DNA from: CAWDMC01 sp963803295
GTDB taxonomy: Bacteria; Acidobacteriota; Terriglobia; UBA7540
Direction of reading: 5' to 3'
Assembly (NCBI GenBank): GCA_963803295.1
Contig: CAWDMC010000022.1
Coordinates: forward strand, 590,256 to 654,255
DNA: 64,000 nt
Shown here: one piece after another, positions 9,804 to 19,965 of the stretch
Layout of the letters: each line of letters begins with the position of its first letter
How positions within the stretch are numbered: the stretch's first letter is position 1
Made by a program: the position numbers and the translations under genes
Notes under the pieces: model-generated
The model's database searches: none
What the model was told of the DNA's origin: nothing
What the model saw: only the letters and a program-made list of their open reading frames with translations

Positions 9804-11894
9804 ATGGGATCAGCAACGCAAGCAGCGCCGGAGAGGCCTCTGACCGAGAGGCATGAGGCCCTCTTTCGCGTTTCCGAGACCCTGATTTCGAATCGGGACT
9901 CGAACGACCTTCTCCCGGTGCTGGCGCGCGAACTCCGCGACGTGGTGAACTTCTACTACCTTGGCGTCGGCATCTATGATGAAACCAAGCGCGAAGTGTG
10001 CTTGCGGATGTTTGATGAGTCGGGAGAGCCCATTCAGCCCCCGGGATTGTCGCAGGACGAAGCCATGATGTTGTGGGCTAGCCAGGAGCAGCAGCCGCTG
10101 GTGATCCCCTGCTTAGACCGTGAGACCGGATTTCCGGCTGCCATCGGAGCGCTCAAACGTCTTGGAATTCGCTCCTTGTGTGTATTTCCACTGGCCACCG
10201 TTCATCGCCGCCTTGGCGGCCTGGCGATAGGCAGTAAGGAAGCAGATGCTTACGACAACCAAGAACTGTCCTTTCTGACACTGGTTACCAACCAGGTGGC
10301 GTTGGCGCTTGATGCCGCGCTCAATCAGGAGGAACTGGAGAGAAAGAACCAGCGATTGAAGCTGCTGCTCGATGTCACCAATCAGTTGGTTTCGAACCTG
10401 GAGCTGCGGGATCTCCTGAGAGCCATCGCGGCGAGCGTCCGGAGCGTGATGGATTGCGACGGTGTGGCCGTGGTTCTGCCCAACTGCGGGGACCACCAGT
10501 TGCGCTTGCACGTGCTCGACTTCCCCGAAGGCAAAGGTCTTGTGAAGGAGGAGCAGCTTATACCCATGGACGAGTCTCCCCTGGGCGCCGCGTTCCAGAC
10601 GGGCAAACCCGTGACGATAAGCGGATCGGTCGCAGGGTCCAAAATCGTTCCTGAGGAGTCCTCCCCCCCGAGGCATCAGGGCACCAAGTCGTCTTGCTTT
10701 ATTCCTATGGTGAGCCGTGACCGATCGGTGGGCGTTCTGGCGCTGTCCCGGCTAGGGGGACGGGCCTTCAGTGAGGGCGATGTCGAGTTTCTAGGCCAGA
10801 TCGCCAGCCAGATGGCGATTGCCGTGGAGAACGCCTGCGCCTACCAGCAGATCGCCGAACTCAAAGACCAACTTGCTCAGGACAACCTGTATTTGGAAGA
10901 TGAGATCCGGAGCGCCATGAACTTTGAGGAAATCGTCGGCGAGAGCCCTGCCCTGCTCCACGCCTTGCAGCAGGTAGAGACGGTGGCTCCCACCGACTCC
11001 ACTGTCCTCATTTACGGCGAGACCGGCACGGGAAAGGAACTGGTGGCCCGAGCCATCCATGATCGGAGTTCGCGGCGGTCGAACACCTTCGTGAAACTGA
11101 ACTGCGCTGCCATCCCGACCGGGCTGCTTGAAAGCGAACTCTTCGGGCATGAAAAGGGGGCCTTCACGGGAGCGATTTCCCAGCGCATCGGGCGCTTCGA
11201 ACTCGCCCATCGCGGCACCGTCTTCCTGGATGAGATCGGGGAGACTCCCCTTGAGCTGCAGCCCAAATTGCTACGCGTCCTGCAAGAGCGGGAATTCGAA
11301 CGCTTAGGCAGTGCGCATACCCTTCGCACGGACGCGCGGCTGATCGCCGCCACCAATCGCAATCTAGCCACAATGGTCAACGCGCAGACGTTCCGCGCCG
11401 ATCTCTTCTATCGCCTGAACGTGTTTCCAGTGCAGATACCACCCTTGAGAGAGCGTTCGGAAGACATCCCGCTTCTGGTACGTCATTTTGCGCAGCGGTA
11501 TGCGCGGCGCATGAACAAACGCATCGAAACCATCCCGTCTGAAAGCATGCAGGTGCTGGTCCAGTACCACTGGCCAGGCAACATCCGCGAGCTTCAAAAC
11601 ATAATCGAACGCGCGGTAATCCTCTCGAGCGGACCGGCATTGAAGATCGAGCTCACCGAGTTGAAACAACCCGTTTCGAACGGCAACAGCGGCCTCAACC
11701 ACCAAGACACGCTTGAGCAAGCCGAACGAAAGCATATCCTCTCCGTGCTCGAAGATACGAAATGGGTTCTGGGAGGGGCGAACGGCGCGGCCCTTCGCTT
11801 GGGTCTGAAACGGTCCACGCTGCAGTTCCGCATGCGCAAACTGGGACTCTCGCGTCCGAGGCAGCAAACCGGCGTTTCGCCTTATTCGACCTAG
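9804..11894 (+). CDS. Sigma-54-dependent activator with two GAF domains (FhlA-like)
   Basis: Enhancer-binding protein of 696 residues. Two GAF sensor domains fill residues ~15-350, with a short helical linker (QIAELKDQLAQDNLYLEDEI), then the AAA+ domain: Walker A GETGTGKE at about 404, the sigma-54 contact loop GAFTGA at about 452, Walker B VFLDEIGE at about 473. The C-terminal Fis-type helix-turn-helix is in GGANGAALRLGLKRSTLQFRMRKLGL. Domain order matches FhlA-type regulators, which sense small ligands or redox cues through GAF domains. A sigma-54-type promoter begins 130 bases after the gene, ahead of the STAS/efflux genes, which are its most likely target. Confidence 0.92.
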   Translation: MGSATQAAPERPLTERHEALFRVSETLISNRDSNDLLPVLARELRDVVNFYYLGVGIYDETKREVCLRMFDESGEPIQPPGLSQDEAMMLWASQEQQPLVIPCLDRETGFPAAIGALKRLGIRSLCVFPLATVHRRLGGLAIGSKEADAYDNQELSFLTLVTNQVALALDAALNQEELERKNQRLKLLLDVTNQLVSNLELRDLLRAIAASVRSVMDCDGVAVVLPNCGDHQLRLHVLDFPEGKGLVKEEQLIPMDESPLGAAFQTGKPVTISGSVAGSKIVPEESSPPRHQGTKSSCFIPMVSRDRSVGVLALSRLGGRAFSEGDVEFLGQIASQMAIAVENACAYQQIAELKDQLAQDNLYLEDEIRSAMNFEEIVGESPALLHALQQVETVAPTDSTVLIYGETGTGKELVARAIHDRSSRRSNTFVKLNCAAIPTGLLESELFGHEKGAFTGAISQRIGRFELAHRGTVFLDEIGETPLELQPKLLRVLQEREFERLGSAHTLRTDARLIAATNRNLATMVNAQTFRADLFYRLNVFPVQIPPLRERSEDIPLLVRHFAQRYARRMNKRIETIPSESMQVLVQYHWPGNIRELQNIIERAVILSSGPALKIELTELKQPVSNGNSGLNHQDTLEQAERKHILSVLEDTKWVLGGANGAALRLGLKRSTLQFRMRKLGLSRPRQQTGVSPYST

Positions 11895-11904
11895 CGTCTG
11901 TTGC

Positions 11905-11918
11905 GCCGACCTGTCGGC
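11905..11918. promoter_or_regulatory. Palindrome GCCGAC-CT-GTCGGC, candidate activator site
   Basis: A perfect 6+2+6 inverted repeat just after the activator gene and about 110 bases upstream of the sigma-54-type promoter, a distance usual for enhancer-type binding sites. It has no T run, so it is a poor terminator. Assignment to the Fis-type activator is inference. Confidence 0.35.
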
Positions 11919-12026
11919 AGGCCGCCAACCCGCTAGCATCCCTTCCTCGGCACCCTGCTTTCTTTACCTTTAAAACAACTTCAGTATCTTCATTCCCCCC
12001 AACGTGTTCCCCAACTCGTGCTGTCT

Positions 12027-12042
12027 TGGCCGCGCAGTTGCT
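12027..12042 (+). promoter_or_regulatory. Sigma-54 (-24/-12) promoter candidate
   Basis: TGGCCGCGCAGTTGCT matches the -24/-12 consensus TGGCAC-N5-TTGCW at TGGC and TTGCT, with exactly ten bases between GG and GC. Transcription would start near 12053, about 19 bases before the STAS start codon. The gene just upstream encodes a sigma-54 activator. Confidence 0.6.
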
Positions 12043-12071
12043 ACCTATTTGAATCAAGAGACAGGTGGCGA

Positions 12072-12467
12072 ATGCTGAGAGTCACAATTCACGACAGCCG
12101 AACCGAACGAAGAGTGTTGTTAGAGGGTAAGTTGGCCGGGCCGTGCGTGTCGGAATTCGAATCGATCTGGAAACAGGCTCGGGGAGCGTGCCAAGCGTGC
12201 AGCTTTGTGATTGATCTTAGTGAGGCCACCGTGATCGACGCGAGCGGCAAGGTGGTTCTCATGGCCATGATAAGCGAGGGCGCGCGGCTTACTGGGAAGG
12301 GCGTCTACACGGAATGCCTCGTGAACGACCTCACGCAAAAGGCACAGCAGCATGGGCGCGATGCCGCAGCTCCTTCGATCCGGGGTCCGACTGTCGATTT
12401 TGGGCTCCGCCGAAACGTCTATTTAAGTGAGTATTCTCGTGAAAGAGGAACGCGAAGCAAGTGGTGA
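12072..12467 (+). CDS. STAS-domain protein
   Basis: Protein of 131 residues. Residues 1-95 have the STAS pattern of anti-sigma factor antagonists: MLRVTIHDSRTERRVLLEGKLAGP, then SFVIDLSEATVIDASGKVVLMAMISEG, with the serine at the usual phospho-acceptor position of the D-A-S-G loop. The last ~35 residues are basic and unrelated. ATG 12072 has AGGTGG 4-9 bases upstream; an in-frame upstream codon would lie on the promoter. It sits between the activator and the efflux operon, and may be the first gene of that operon. Its target is unknown. Confidence 0.65.
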   Translation: MLRVTIHDSRTERRVLLEGKLAGPCVSEFESIWKQARGACQACSFVIDLSEATVIDASGKVVLMAMISEGARLTGKGVYTECLVNDLTQKAQQHGRDAAAPSIRGPTVDFGLRRNVYLSEYSRERGTRSKW

Positions 12468-12531
12468 ACTCAGGCTCTTCGAATGACTCAATCCTGGCGA
12501 GTCAGTGCTCGCCAACTAGCGAGGAGACAAG

Positions 12532-13759
12532 ATGAAAGCGAATTCCTTCCTAAAACTCAAGCATGTGGTGTGGGCATCCATCGGGTTGCTCGCGGTTGTG
12601 CTGCTAGTTGCCGTCACTCATTCTGGCGCCAGGCCGGAAACGAAAGCACCAAGCCCTCCCGCGGTGCAGGTCGTGCAGGTGGTGCAGAAGGATGTGCCGG
12701 TTTACGGAGAATGGATCGGCACGCTGGATGGACTCGTAAATGCCGACGTCAAGGCTCAGGTGACAGGCTACCTGCTTAGACAGGATTATCGTGAAGGTTC
12801 CTTCGTAAGAAAAGGACAGTTGCTGTTCGAGATCGATCCGCGGCCCTTCCGGGCGGCCGTCGATCAAACCGAAGCTCAGCTCGCACAGGCCAAGGCTCAG
12901 CTAACCAATGCCAAAGCAAAGGACGCAGCTGGACGTAGACCGCTATACTCCGCTCGCAAAGGCTGAGGCCGCCAGCCAGCAGGACCTCGATAACGCCGTA
13001 CAGAACAACCTGGCCGCGAAAGCGACGGTGGAAACAGCTAAGGCCCAGATTCAGTCCGCGCAAGCTGCACTTGAAACGGCCAAAATCAACCTTGAATTTA
13101 CCCGACTGATTTCACCGGTCGACGGCATCGCCGGTGTGGCGCAGCTCCAAGTGGGCGCGCTCGTGAGTGCGAGCAGTGGACCGGTAACCACTGTGTCCAC
13201 GCTCGACCCCATCAAGGCATATTTCACCATCAGTGAGCAGGAGTATCTGGAAGCCGCGGCCCACTACAACTATAGGGTAGGGTCGTCGGACAAGGCGGGC
13301 AAAAGCGCCACGATGCGACCAACGCGTCTGGAGTTAATCCTGGCCGACGGCACCGTCTTTCCGCACCCAGGAACCTTCTATTTCGCTGATCGCGCTGTGG
13401 ATCAGGGCACGGGAGCAATCCGGATTGCGGGACTGTTTCCTAACCCTGGGAATGTTCTTCGTCCCGGACAATACGCCCGGGTGCGATCCGTAACTACCAC
13501 GAGACATGGCGCGCTCCTGGTACCGCAACGAGCGATTTTGGAGCTCCAGGGCAGCTATCAGGTGGCGCTGGTGGATCGAGAAAACACAGTTCGCATCCAG
13601 CCCGTTAAGGTAAGCGAGCGCGTAGGGAACTTGTGGGTGGTTGAGGATGGGCTGAAGCCTGGCGAGCGCGTGATTGCTGAAGGCTTGCAGAAAGTTCGTC
13701 CGGGCATGCAAGTGAGTCCAATTCCGTTCGGAGGGCAAGCAGGGACACAGGCCCGCTGA
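12532..13759 (+). pseudogene. RND efflux periplasmic adaptor (AcrA/MexA family), frameshifted
   Basis: Adaptor of a tripartite RND efflux pump. The first frame (12532 to about 12930) gives the signal anchor WASIGLLAVVLLVAVTHSG and the lipoyl part VKAQVTGYLLRQDYREGSFVRKGQLLFEIDPRPF. The second frame (about 12914-13759) gives the hairpin LDVDRYTPLAKAEAASQQDLDNAV and the second lipoyl half and barrel (INLEFTRLISPVDGIAG, ILELQGSYQVALVD). A single base lost or two gained near 12915-12925 separates them; joined, the protein is full length. Either recent inactivation or a sequencing indel. The pump and outer-membrane genes follow directly. Confidence 0.85.
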
Positions 13760-13871
13760 CGGAAACCGGCGCTACACCCATCGGATGCCAGGGTCAGCGT
13801 TCTGCTTGAAGTGTAGTCAAGCACGGTTCTCCCAGCGGTTCCGATCTCGACCAATTGAAAGGGATAATGGC

Positions 13872-16800
13872 ATGTCAAAATTCTTTATCAATCGGCCCAT
13901 CGTGGCGATGGTGATCGCAATCCTTACCGTGATCGTCGGCGCCATCAGTATTACGACCCTGCCTGTGGCCCAGTTTCCGAACATAGTGCCGCCTGAGGTC
14001 CAGGTGCAGGCCACCTATGTCGGAGCCGACGCGCAGACGCTCGAGCAGTCCGTGGCCACGCCCATCGAGCAGCAGGTGAGCGGCGTGGACAACATGAACT
14101 ACATGTACTCTCTCAACGCCACTGGGCGATCGTCAGACGACGATGATCGTGGACTTCGACGTGAAGACGGACCCAAACAACGATCTGATTCTTACCCAGA
14201 TCGCGGGAAACTCAAGCCGCCTCCCAGCTTCCGGCGGACGTCACCCAATATGGGATGACGGTCCAGAAGTCGGTAACAGCTCCACTGATGCTGATCGGCT
14301 TGTATTCGCCGCACGGCACCTACGACGCAAAGTTCCTGTCCAATTATGCGTACATCAATCTTAACGATCCAGCTTACGCGAGTGCCCGGCATTGGCCAAG
14401 TGCAGGTGTTCGGCGCCGGGCCAATATGCCATGCGGTTGTGGGTGAAGCCGGACCAATTGGCCAAGCTCGGCATCACTGTACCGATATTCAGAATGCGAT
14501 CCAGACACAGAACACCGTGAATCCAGCCGGGCAAGGTGGGCGGTGAGCCGGCACCGAAGGGTCAGGAATACACCTATTCTGTGCGCGCGCAGGGCCGCTT
14601 GATCTCGCCCGAGGAGTTCGGGAAGATCGTCGTTCGCGAAAGGCCGGACGGTGGAACAGTTCGGGTGAAGGACGTAGCTCGCGTCGAACTGGGGGCGCAG
14701 GATTACAGCATCGTAAGTCGTTTGAACGGTAAGCCGAGCGCGATCGTCGCGGTGTATCAGTTGCCTGGCTCCAACGCTGTCGACGCGGCCAAGGGCGTCA
14801 ATAAGCTCATGTCTGAAATGAAGCAGCGCTTTCCGCAGGACGTAGACTACGTGGTGTCGCTCGACACGACAAAAGCCGTGACAGAGGGCATGAGGGAGAT
14901 CGTCAAGACCCTCCTGATCGCGACTCCTGCTCGTGATTGTTGTCGTCTACATCTTCCTGCAGGGATGGCGCGCCACTCTCATTCCACTGCTGGCGGTGCC
15001 CGTTTCGTTGATGGGCACATTCGTCGTATTTCCGCTCTTCGGATTTTCCATCAACACGCTTTCGCTTTTTGGGCTGGTGCTGGCGATCGGACTGGTCGTG
15101 GACGATGCGATCGTGGTGGTGGAGGCGGTGGAGCGCCACATCGAAGAGGGCATGGCGCCGAAAGACGCGGCCTTGAAAGCCATGGAAGAGATATCTGGGC
15201 CGGTGGTCGGGATCGCGCTGGTTCTTTCGGCCGTCTTCATGCCCACGGCGTTTATCCCCGGAATCACGGGGAAGCTTTACCAGCAGTTCGCAGTAACTAT
15301 CGCCATTTCGGTAGTCTTGTCAGCGTTTAACGCCCTTACGCTCAGTCCGGCGCTTTCCGCCCTACTCCTGAAGCCTCGGCAGCGGAACCAGGGCCTGCTC
15401 AAGAGGTTCTTTGACTGGTTCAACCGCGCCTTCGCACGCGGTACCAGCACCTACGTTGGCCTCAGTGGCGTCATGCTTCGCAAGGGCGCGGTGGCCCTCG
15501 TCGCCCTGGCGGCCTTCGGCCTGGCCGCAGGCTTCTTCGCGAACCGAGTCCCCAAGAGCTTCCTGCCCGACGAAGATCAGGGCTACATGTTCATCAATCT
15601 TCAGCTCCCCAATGCGGCCTCGCTCGAACGCACGGACGCCGCCGCGCGAAGTATTGAGAAGATCCTGGCAAACACGCCGGGCGTGGAGTACACCACCAGC
15701 GTGGTTGGCTTCAGCTTGCTGAGCTTTGTGCGGACGAGCTACAACGCTTTCTTTTTCGTCACTTTGAAACCCTGGAGTGAACGCAAAGCGAGAGCGGAAC
15801 AGTTTCAGGAAATTAAGGCGCGGTTGAATCAGCAGCTGAGCACATTACCAGAGGGGATCGCTTTCAATTTCTCGCCGCCGGCGATACCTGGAGTCGGCAC
15901 CTCCGGGGGGTTCACGTTTGCACTCGAGGACCGCTCGGGTCAAGACGTCGAGTTTCTCGCCAACAACCTGAACACCTTTCTGGCAGCGGCCGGGAAGCGC
16001 CCCGAGATCGGTTTCATCAGTACCACCTTCCTGCCTAGCGTGCCCCAGAAGTTCGCTAATGTCGACAGGGATAAAGTGCTGAAGCAGGGCGTGCCACTGG
16101 GTGATGTCTACCGTACCATTCAGGCTTTCATGGGTGGATTGTTCGTCAACTACTTCAATCGCTTTGGCCGCCAGTGGCAGGTGTACGTGGAAGCCGAGGG
16201 CCCTTATCGCGCCAAGCTGGATAGCGTCGGGCAGTTTTACGTGCGTAGCTACCAGCGGCGAGATGGTGCCGCTCTCCGCGCTGGCTAAGTTCGAGACGCG
16301 CGCCGGGCCAGAGTTCACCATGCGTTACAACGAGTACCGGGCGGCGCAAATCGTGGGCAGCGCAGCGCCGGGCTATAGCTCGGACCAGGCAACGGCGGCT
16401 CTGGAAGATGTTTTCAGGCAGACGATGCCGCGCGAGATGGGCTACGACTACATGGGAATGTCATTTCAAGAGAAGAGGGCGCAGCAAGGCGTACCGGCCG
16501 GCGTGATCTTCGGTTTCTCGCTGCTCTTTGTCTTCCTCATTCTGGCGGCACTCTATGAAAGCTGGTCACTTCCCTTCAGCGTCCTGCTCAGCACGCCGGT
16601 GGCGGTGTTCGGCGCGTTTGGAATACTGTGGCTGCGCCGCCTCCTGCTGGGTGCCTTTCTGCCTCCCTACATGATCCAGATTGAAAATGACGTGTACTCG
16701 CAAATCGGGCTGGTAATGCTTATCGGCCTAGCCGCCAAGAACGCCATCCTGATTGTCGAGTTTGCCAAAGACGAGTATGAAAAAGGAAGACCCTTGGCTG

Positions 16801-17108
16801 ATGCCGCACTCGAAGGGGCCAGACTCCGCCTGCGGCCGATTCTGATGACCTCTCTGGCATTCATTCTGGGTTGCATTCCGCTGTGGATGGCGACCGGGGC
16901 TGGGTCCGTAGCTCGCCAGGTGATGGGCACTACGGTGATCGGCGGCATGCTGGCCGCCAGTGCCATTGGTATTTTCTTCATCCCGGCAATTTTCTACCTG
17001 GTGGAAAAGTTGTCCGGTGCGGGCAGCGCGCGAGCGGTAACAGGTATCCCGCCAGGGCATCCTTCCGGTTCGCTCTCACAGCAGCCCACACCCGCGGAGG
17101 GCAACTGA
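13872..17108 (+). pseudogene. RND multidrug efflux pump (AcrB/MexB, HAE1 family), about eight frameshifts
   Basis: Inner-membrane proton antiporter of a tripartite pump. Recognisable parts in order: MSKFFINRPIVAMVIAILTV at the start, GADAQTLEQSVATPIEQQ, VDFDVKTDPNND, TRVPGIGQVQVFGAG, SFGI-type helix LFGFSINTLSLFGLVLAIGLVVDDAIVVVEAVERH with the proton-relay Asp pair, and the second half ending IGLAAKNAILIVEFAKDEYEKG. Frame changes fall near 14134, 14200, 14375, 14421, 14485, 14531, 14925 and 16262. Three are one-base changes in G or C runs. The protein sequence between breaks is well conserved, so decay is recent or the breaks are sequencing errors. Confidence 0.88.
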
Positions 17109-17157
17109 AATGGGGCGCGAATCGACGAGCAGGAGTAAGGTTCAACGGAGGGCCGAC

Positions 17158-18552
17158 GTGAGGAAGTTCGCAATCGCGATCGTTTTGGGCGCTGGTTTGA
17201 TGGCTGGCTGCGAGGTAGGACCGAAATACCATCGCCCAACCGTGCAGGTGCCGACAACCTATCGAGACCTGAGCGAGAACCAGCAAACACAGACGAAAAC
17301 GGCGTCCTTTGCTGATCTGCCGTGGTGGCAGGTGTTCCAGGACCCGCAACTACAAAGCCTCATCGGGCTGGCTCTGAAACAGAATTATGACCTTCAAACG
17401 GCAGCGGAACGCGTCGTCGCGGCCAGAGATCAGCTTGGTATCACGCGCTCGAGCCAGTTTCCACAAGTGCAAGGGAATGCCAACGCCACAGGTGGCAAGG
17501 AGTACAACTTTCAGTCAAAATCGAATTTTCTAGTACTCACGGCCGACGCTGCTTTTCAATTAGATCTCTTCGGCCGCCTGCGGCGGGCTACGGAGGCGGC
17601 CCGCGCGCAGCTTCTTGCCACCCAGGATGCTCAGCAAACCGTGGTGCTGACGCTGGTCGGTGACGTCGCCAGTGACTACTTTGCGCTCCTCGATCTGGAT
17701 CTACAGCTCCAAATCACTCGCAACACGGTCAATTCCCAGGAAGATGCCCTGAAACTGACCAAGCTACGGCTCGGCCATGGCGTGGCGACCAAACTCGACG
17801 TTCTGCAAGCTCAACAGGTGCTTGACACGGCGAACGCGCAGATTCCGGACTTGGAGCGGCAGATCGGCCAGGAGGAGAATGCCATCAGTATTCTTCTGGG
17901 CAACTACCCGCAGGATGTGCAACGTGGACGGCCGTTGGTGCAGCAACCGCTTCCTCCGGAGGTACCGCCAGGCCTTCCCTCCTCCTTAATCGAGCGCCGG
18001 CCGGACATTCATGAAGCTGAGCAGAATCTGGTCGCCGCCAATGCTGAGATCGGTGTTGCCAAGGCAGCCTTTTTCCCGAATATCTCACTCACCGGTTCCG
18101 GGGGCGGCGCCTTCGGTCGAAGCAATATCTTCTCGAGCCTGATGAGCTCCCATACCGGCATCTGGGCGTACGGCGCTCAGGTCACTCAGCCGATCTTCAC
18201 CGGCGGAGCTTTGAGGGGCAATCTTCGGCTGGCCGAGTCCCAGCAGCGCCAGAAAGTGATCGCATATAAACAAGCCATTCAACTGGCGTTTCGCGATGTC
18301 TCCGACGCTCTGATTGGCTACGAGAAGTATCATCAGGTCAGGGTCCGACAAGAGGAATCCGTAAAAGACCTTCGGGACTCGGTCGACTTGTCGCTTTCCC
18401 GCTACCGGGGGGGCATCACCACCTATCTTGAAGTACTCGACGGCCAGCGGTCGCTCTACAACGCCGAACTTACCCTGGCGCTGGCACGCGGCAGCGAGTA
18501 TCAGAGCCTGGTGCAACTCTACAAGTCGCTCGGAGGCGGCTGGCGCCAGTAA
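17158..18552 (+). CDS. RND efflux outer-membrane lipoprotein (OprM/NodT family)
   Basis: Outer-membrane channel of the tripartite efflux system, 464 residues from GTG 17158, which has GGAGGG five bases upstream and gives a lipoprotein signal, RKFAIAIVLGAGLMAGC, followed by EVGPKYHRP, the canonical OprM-type N-terminus. ATG 17110 (16 codons earlier, also with a GGAGG) is an alternative. Two OEP repeats are visible, with LPWWQVFQDPQLQSLIGLAL near residue 45 and IERRPDIHEAEQNLVAANAEIGVAKAAFFPNISL near 280. Unlike the adaptor and pump it is intact. Confidence 0.9.
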   Translation: MRKFAIAIVLGAGLMAGCEVGPKYHRPTVQVPTTYRDLSENQQTQTKTASFADLPWWQVFQDPQLQSLIGLALKQNYDLQTAAERVVAARDQLGITRSSQFPQVQGNANATGGKEYNFQSKSNFLVLTADAAFQLDLFGRLRRATEAARAQLLATQDAQQTVVLTLVGDVASDYFALLDLDLQLQITRNTVNSQEDALKLTKLRLGHGVATKLDVLQAQQVLDTANAQIPDLERQIGQEENAISILLGNYPQDVQRGRPLVQQPLPPEVPPGLPSSLIERRPDIHEAEQNLVAANAEIGVAKAAFFPNISLTGSGGGAFGRSNIFSSLMSSHTGIWAYGAQVTQPIFTGGALRGNLRLAESQQRQKVIAYKQAIQLAFRDVSDALIGYEKYHQVRVRQEESVKDLRDSVDLSLSRYRGGITTYLEVLDGQRSLYNAELTLALARGSEYQSLVQLYKSLGGGWRQ

Positions 18553-18741
18553 GCGTCCTGGCGACAGGAGTTTGTCTCTACCTCCGTGCCCGGACCCCTG
18601 CTCGAGACCAACCTGAGACGACATCCAACTTCGCTTCGTAATAAGGGTCCGACCAAGCGCACTCAAGTATCGCGAAGCGGTCCGCCCCTGAAGCGTGTGT
18701 GACGCCGGTCACAGCGGGTTGTGTGGCGCACAGTCATTCTT

Positions 18742-18764
18742 AAGAGCCGAGTCTGTCGGCTCTT
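18742..18764 (+). promoter_or_regulatory. Hairpin directly ahead of the rhamnose transporter start
   Basis: A perfect 9-base stem (AAGAGCCGA/TCGGCTCTT) with a 5-base loop ends 13 bases before ATG 18778; the final bases run into the TTGAGG ribosome-binding site. There is no T run. It may control translation initiation or RNA stability. Confidence 0.4.
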
Positions 18765-18777
18765 GAGGTTGCACCGC

Positions 18778-19815
18778 ATGAGCAACGTTGTTGCAGGAGT
18801 GTTGCTGGCTTTAATAGCAGGGGTAGTGAACGGCAGTTTCGCTGTACCCACGAAGTACATGCCGCTGTGGAAGTGGGAAAATACGTGGGCCTTGTGGGCA
18901 GTTGTGGCCTTCTTCGTGACGCCATGGATCCTGGCTTTCGCTACAGTCCCGAGACTGTTTGATTTCTATCGCGCCACGGATCCGGGCATTCTTCTGCTTC
19001 TAGCCGTATTCGGGTTGGGAGTAGGTCTCTCGCAGGTGTTCTTTGGGCTGGCCCTGGCGGCCGTGGGCCTGTCCATCGGTTTCGCGGTAACCATCGGGCT
19101 CTCGACCGCGATAGGTTCCTTGGTCCCGTTTATCGTTCTGCAGCCCTCCGCCCTATTCACCTCCAGAGGACTTGCCGTCCTTGCGGGAGTAGCTTCAATA
19201 CTGATCGGGACGGCGCTTTGCGGGGTGGCCAGCAACCACAAGGAGAAGGAACGCCGAGCCGTCGAGGCACGGAATCGCCAGGGAGGGGAGACGGCCAAGA
19301 AAGTCCGCGCCGGATTACTTCTCTGCATTCTATCGGGTCTGCTCGCGCCACTCTCGAACTTCGCGTTGGCGTTTGGAGCCTCTCTGGCGCATCGCGCCGC
19401 CTCGCTCGGTGTCGGGCAAACTCACCAAACCAACGTCATCTGGCCCCCCCTCCTCACCGCCACTCTCGTTCCGTTCCTTGCTTACTGTTTCTACCTGTGG
19501 CGGAGAAACCGGAGTTGGGCTCTCTACAGTGTACCAGGCACAAAGCGCTACTGGATATTCGGCGTGGTGATGGGAGTGCTGTGGACAGGAAGCCTGGTGT
19601 TCTACGGTTCAGCCTCGACACACTTGGCCGCCATGGGGCCCATCCTAGGTTGGCCCCTGTTCATGTCGGTGGTTATTATGACTTCGAACGGCTGGGGCTT
19701 CTTGACCCGGGAGTGGAAGGGTGTGAGCCGGGGCCCAGTCGGCTTCGTGCTAACTGGCCTCTTGTTCCTGATAGTAGGGTTCTGCTCCATTGCTCTCGCT
19801 TCAAAGGTCGCTTAA
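18778..19815 (+). CDS. rhaT: L-rhamnose/proton symporter RhaT family
   Basis: Integral membrane protein of 345 residues with ten hydrophobic segments. The start MSNVVAGVLLALIAGVVNGSFAVPTKYMPLWKWENTW is the hallmark of RhaT, as is NVIWPPLL in the middle and WGFLTREWKG near the C-terminus. RhaT imports L-rhamnose with protons. ATG 18778 is preferred over an in-frame GTG 57 bases upstream because it gives the family N-terminus and has GAGG upstream. The next gene is a secreted GH38 enzyme with a rhamnogalacturonan-lyase-like module, consistent with use of a rhamnose-containing glycan. No rhamnose catabolic genes are visible nearby. Confidence 0.88.
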   Translation: MSNVVAGVLLALIAGVVNGSFAVPTKYMPLWKWENTWALWAVVAFFVTPWILAFATVPRLFDFYRATDPGILLLLAVFGLGVGLSQVFFGLALAAVGLSIGFAVTIGLSTAIGSLVPFIVLQPSALFTSRGLAVLAGVASILIGTALCGVASNHKEKERRAVEARNRQGGETAKKVRAGLLLCILSGLLAPLSNFALAFGASLAHRAASLGVGQTHQTNVIWPPLLTATLVPFLAYCFYLWRRNRSWALYSVPGTKRYWIFGVVMGVLWTGSLVFYGSASTHLAAMGPILGWPLFMSVVIMTSNGWGFLTREWKGVSRGPVGFVLTGLLFLIVGFCSIALASKVA

Positions 19816-19965
19816 CGAAACAGGTTGTTTGATAGTTGCTAGGCTTTCCTGCCGACAACCAATGCCCCTATCGCCTGACAGCGCATGGACTGAACTGAAT
19901 ACTCAGTAGACATTTGCATCGATCAAGAACCTTTGCTTATGGGCTTAAGGGCTTAAGGGGGAATC

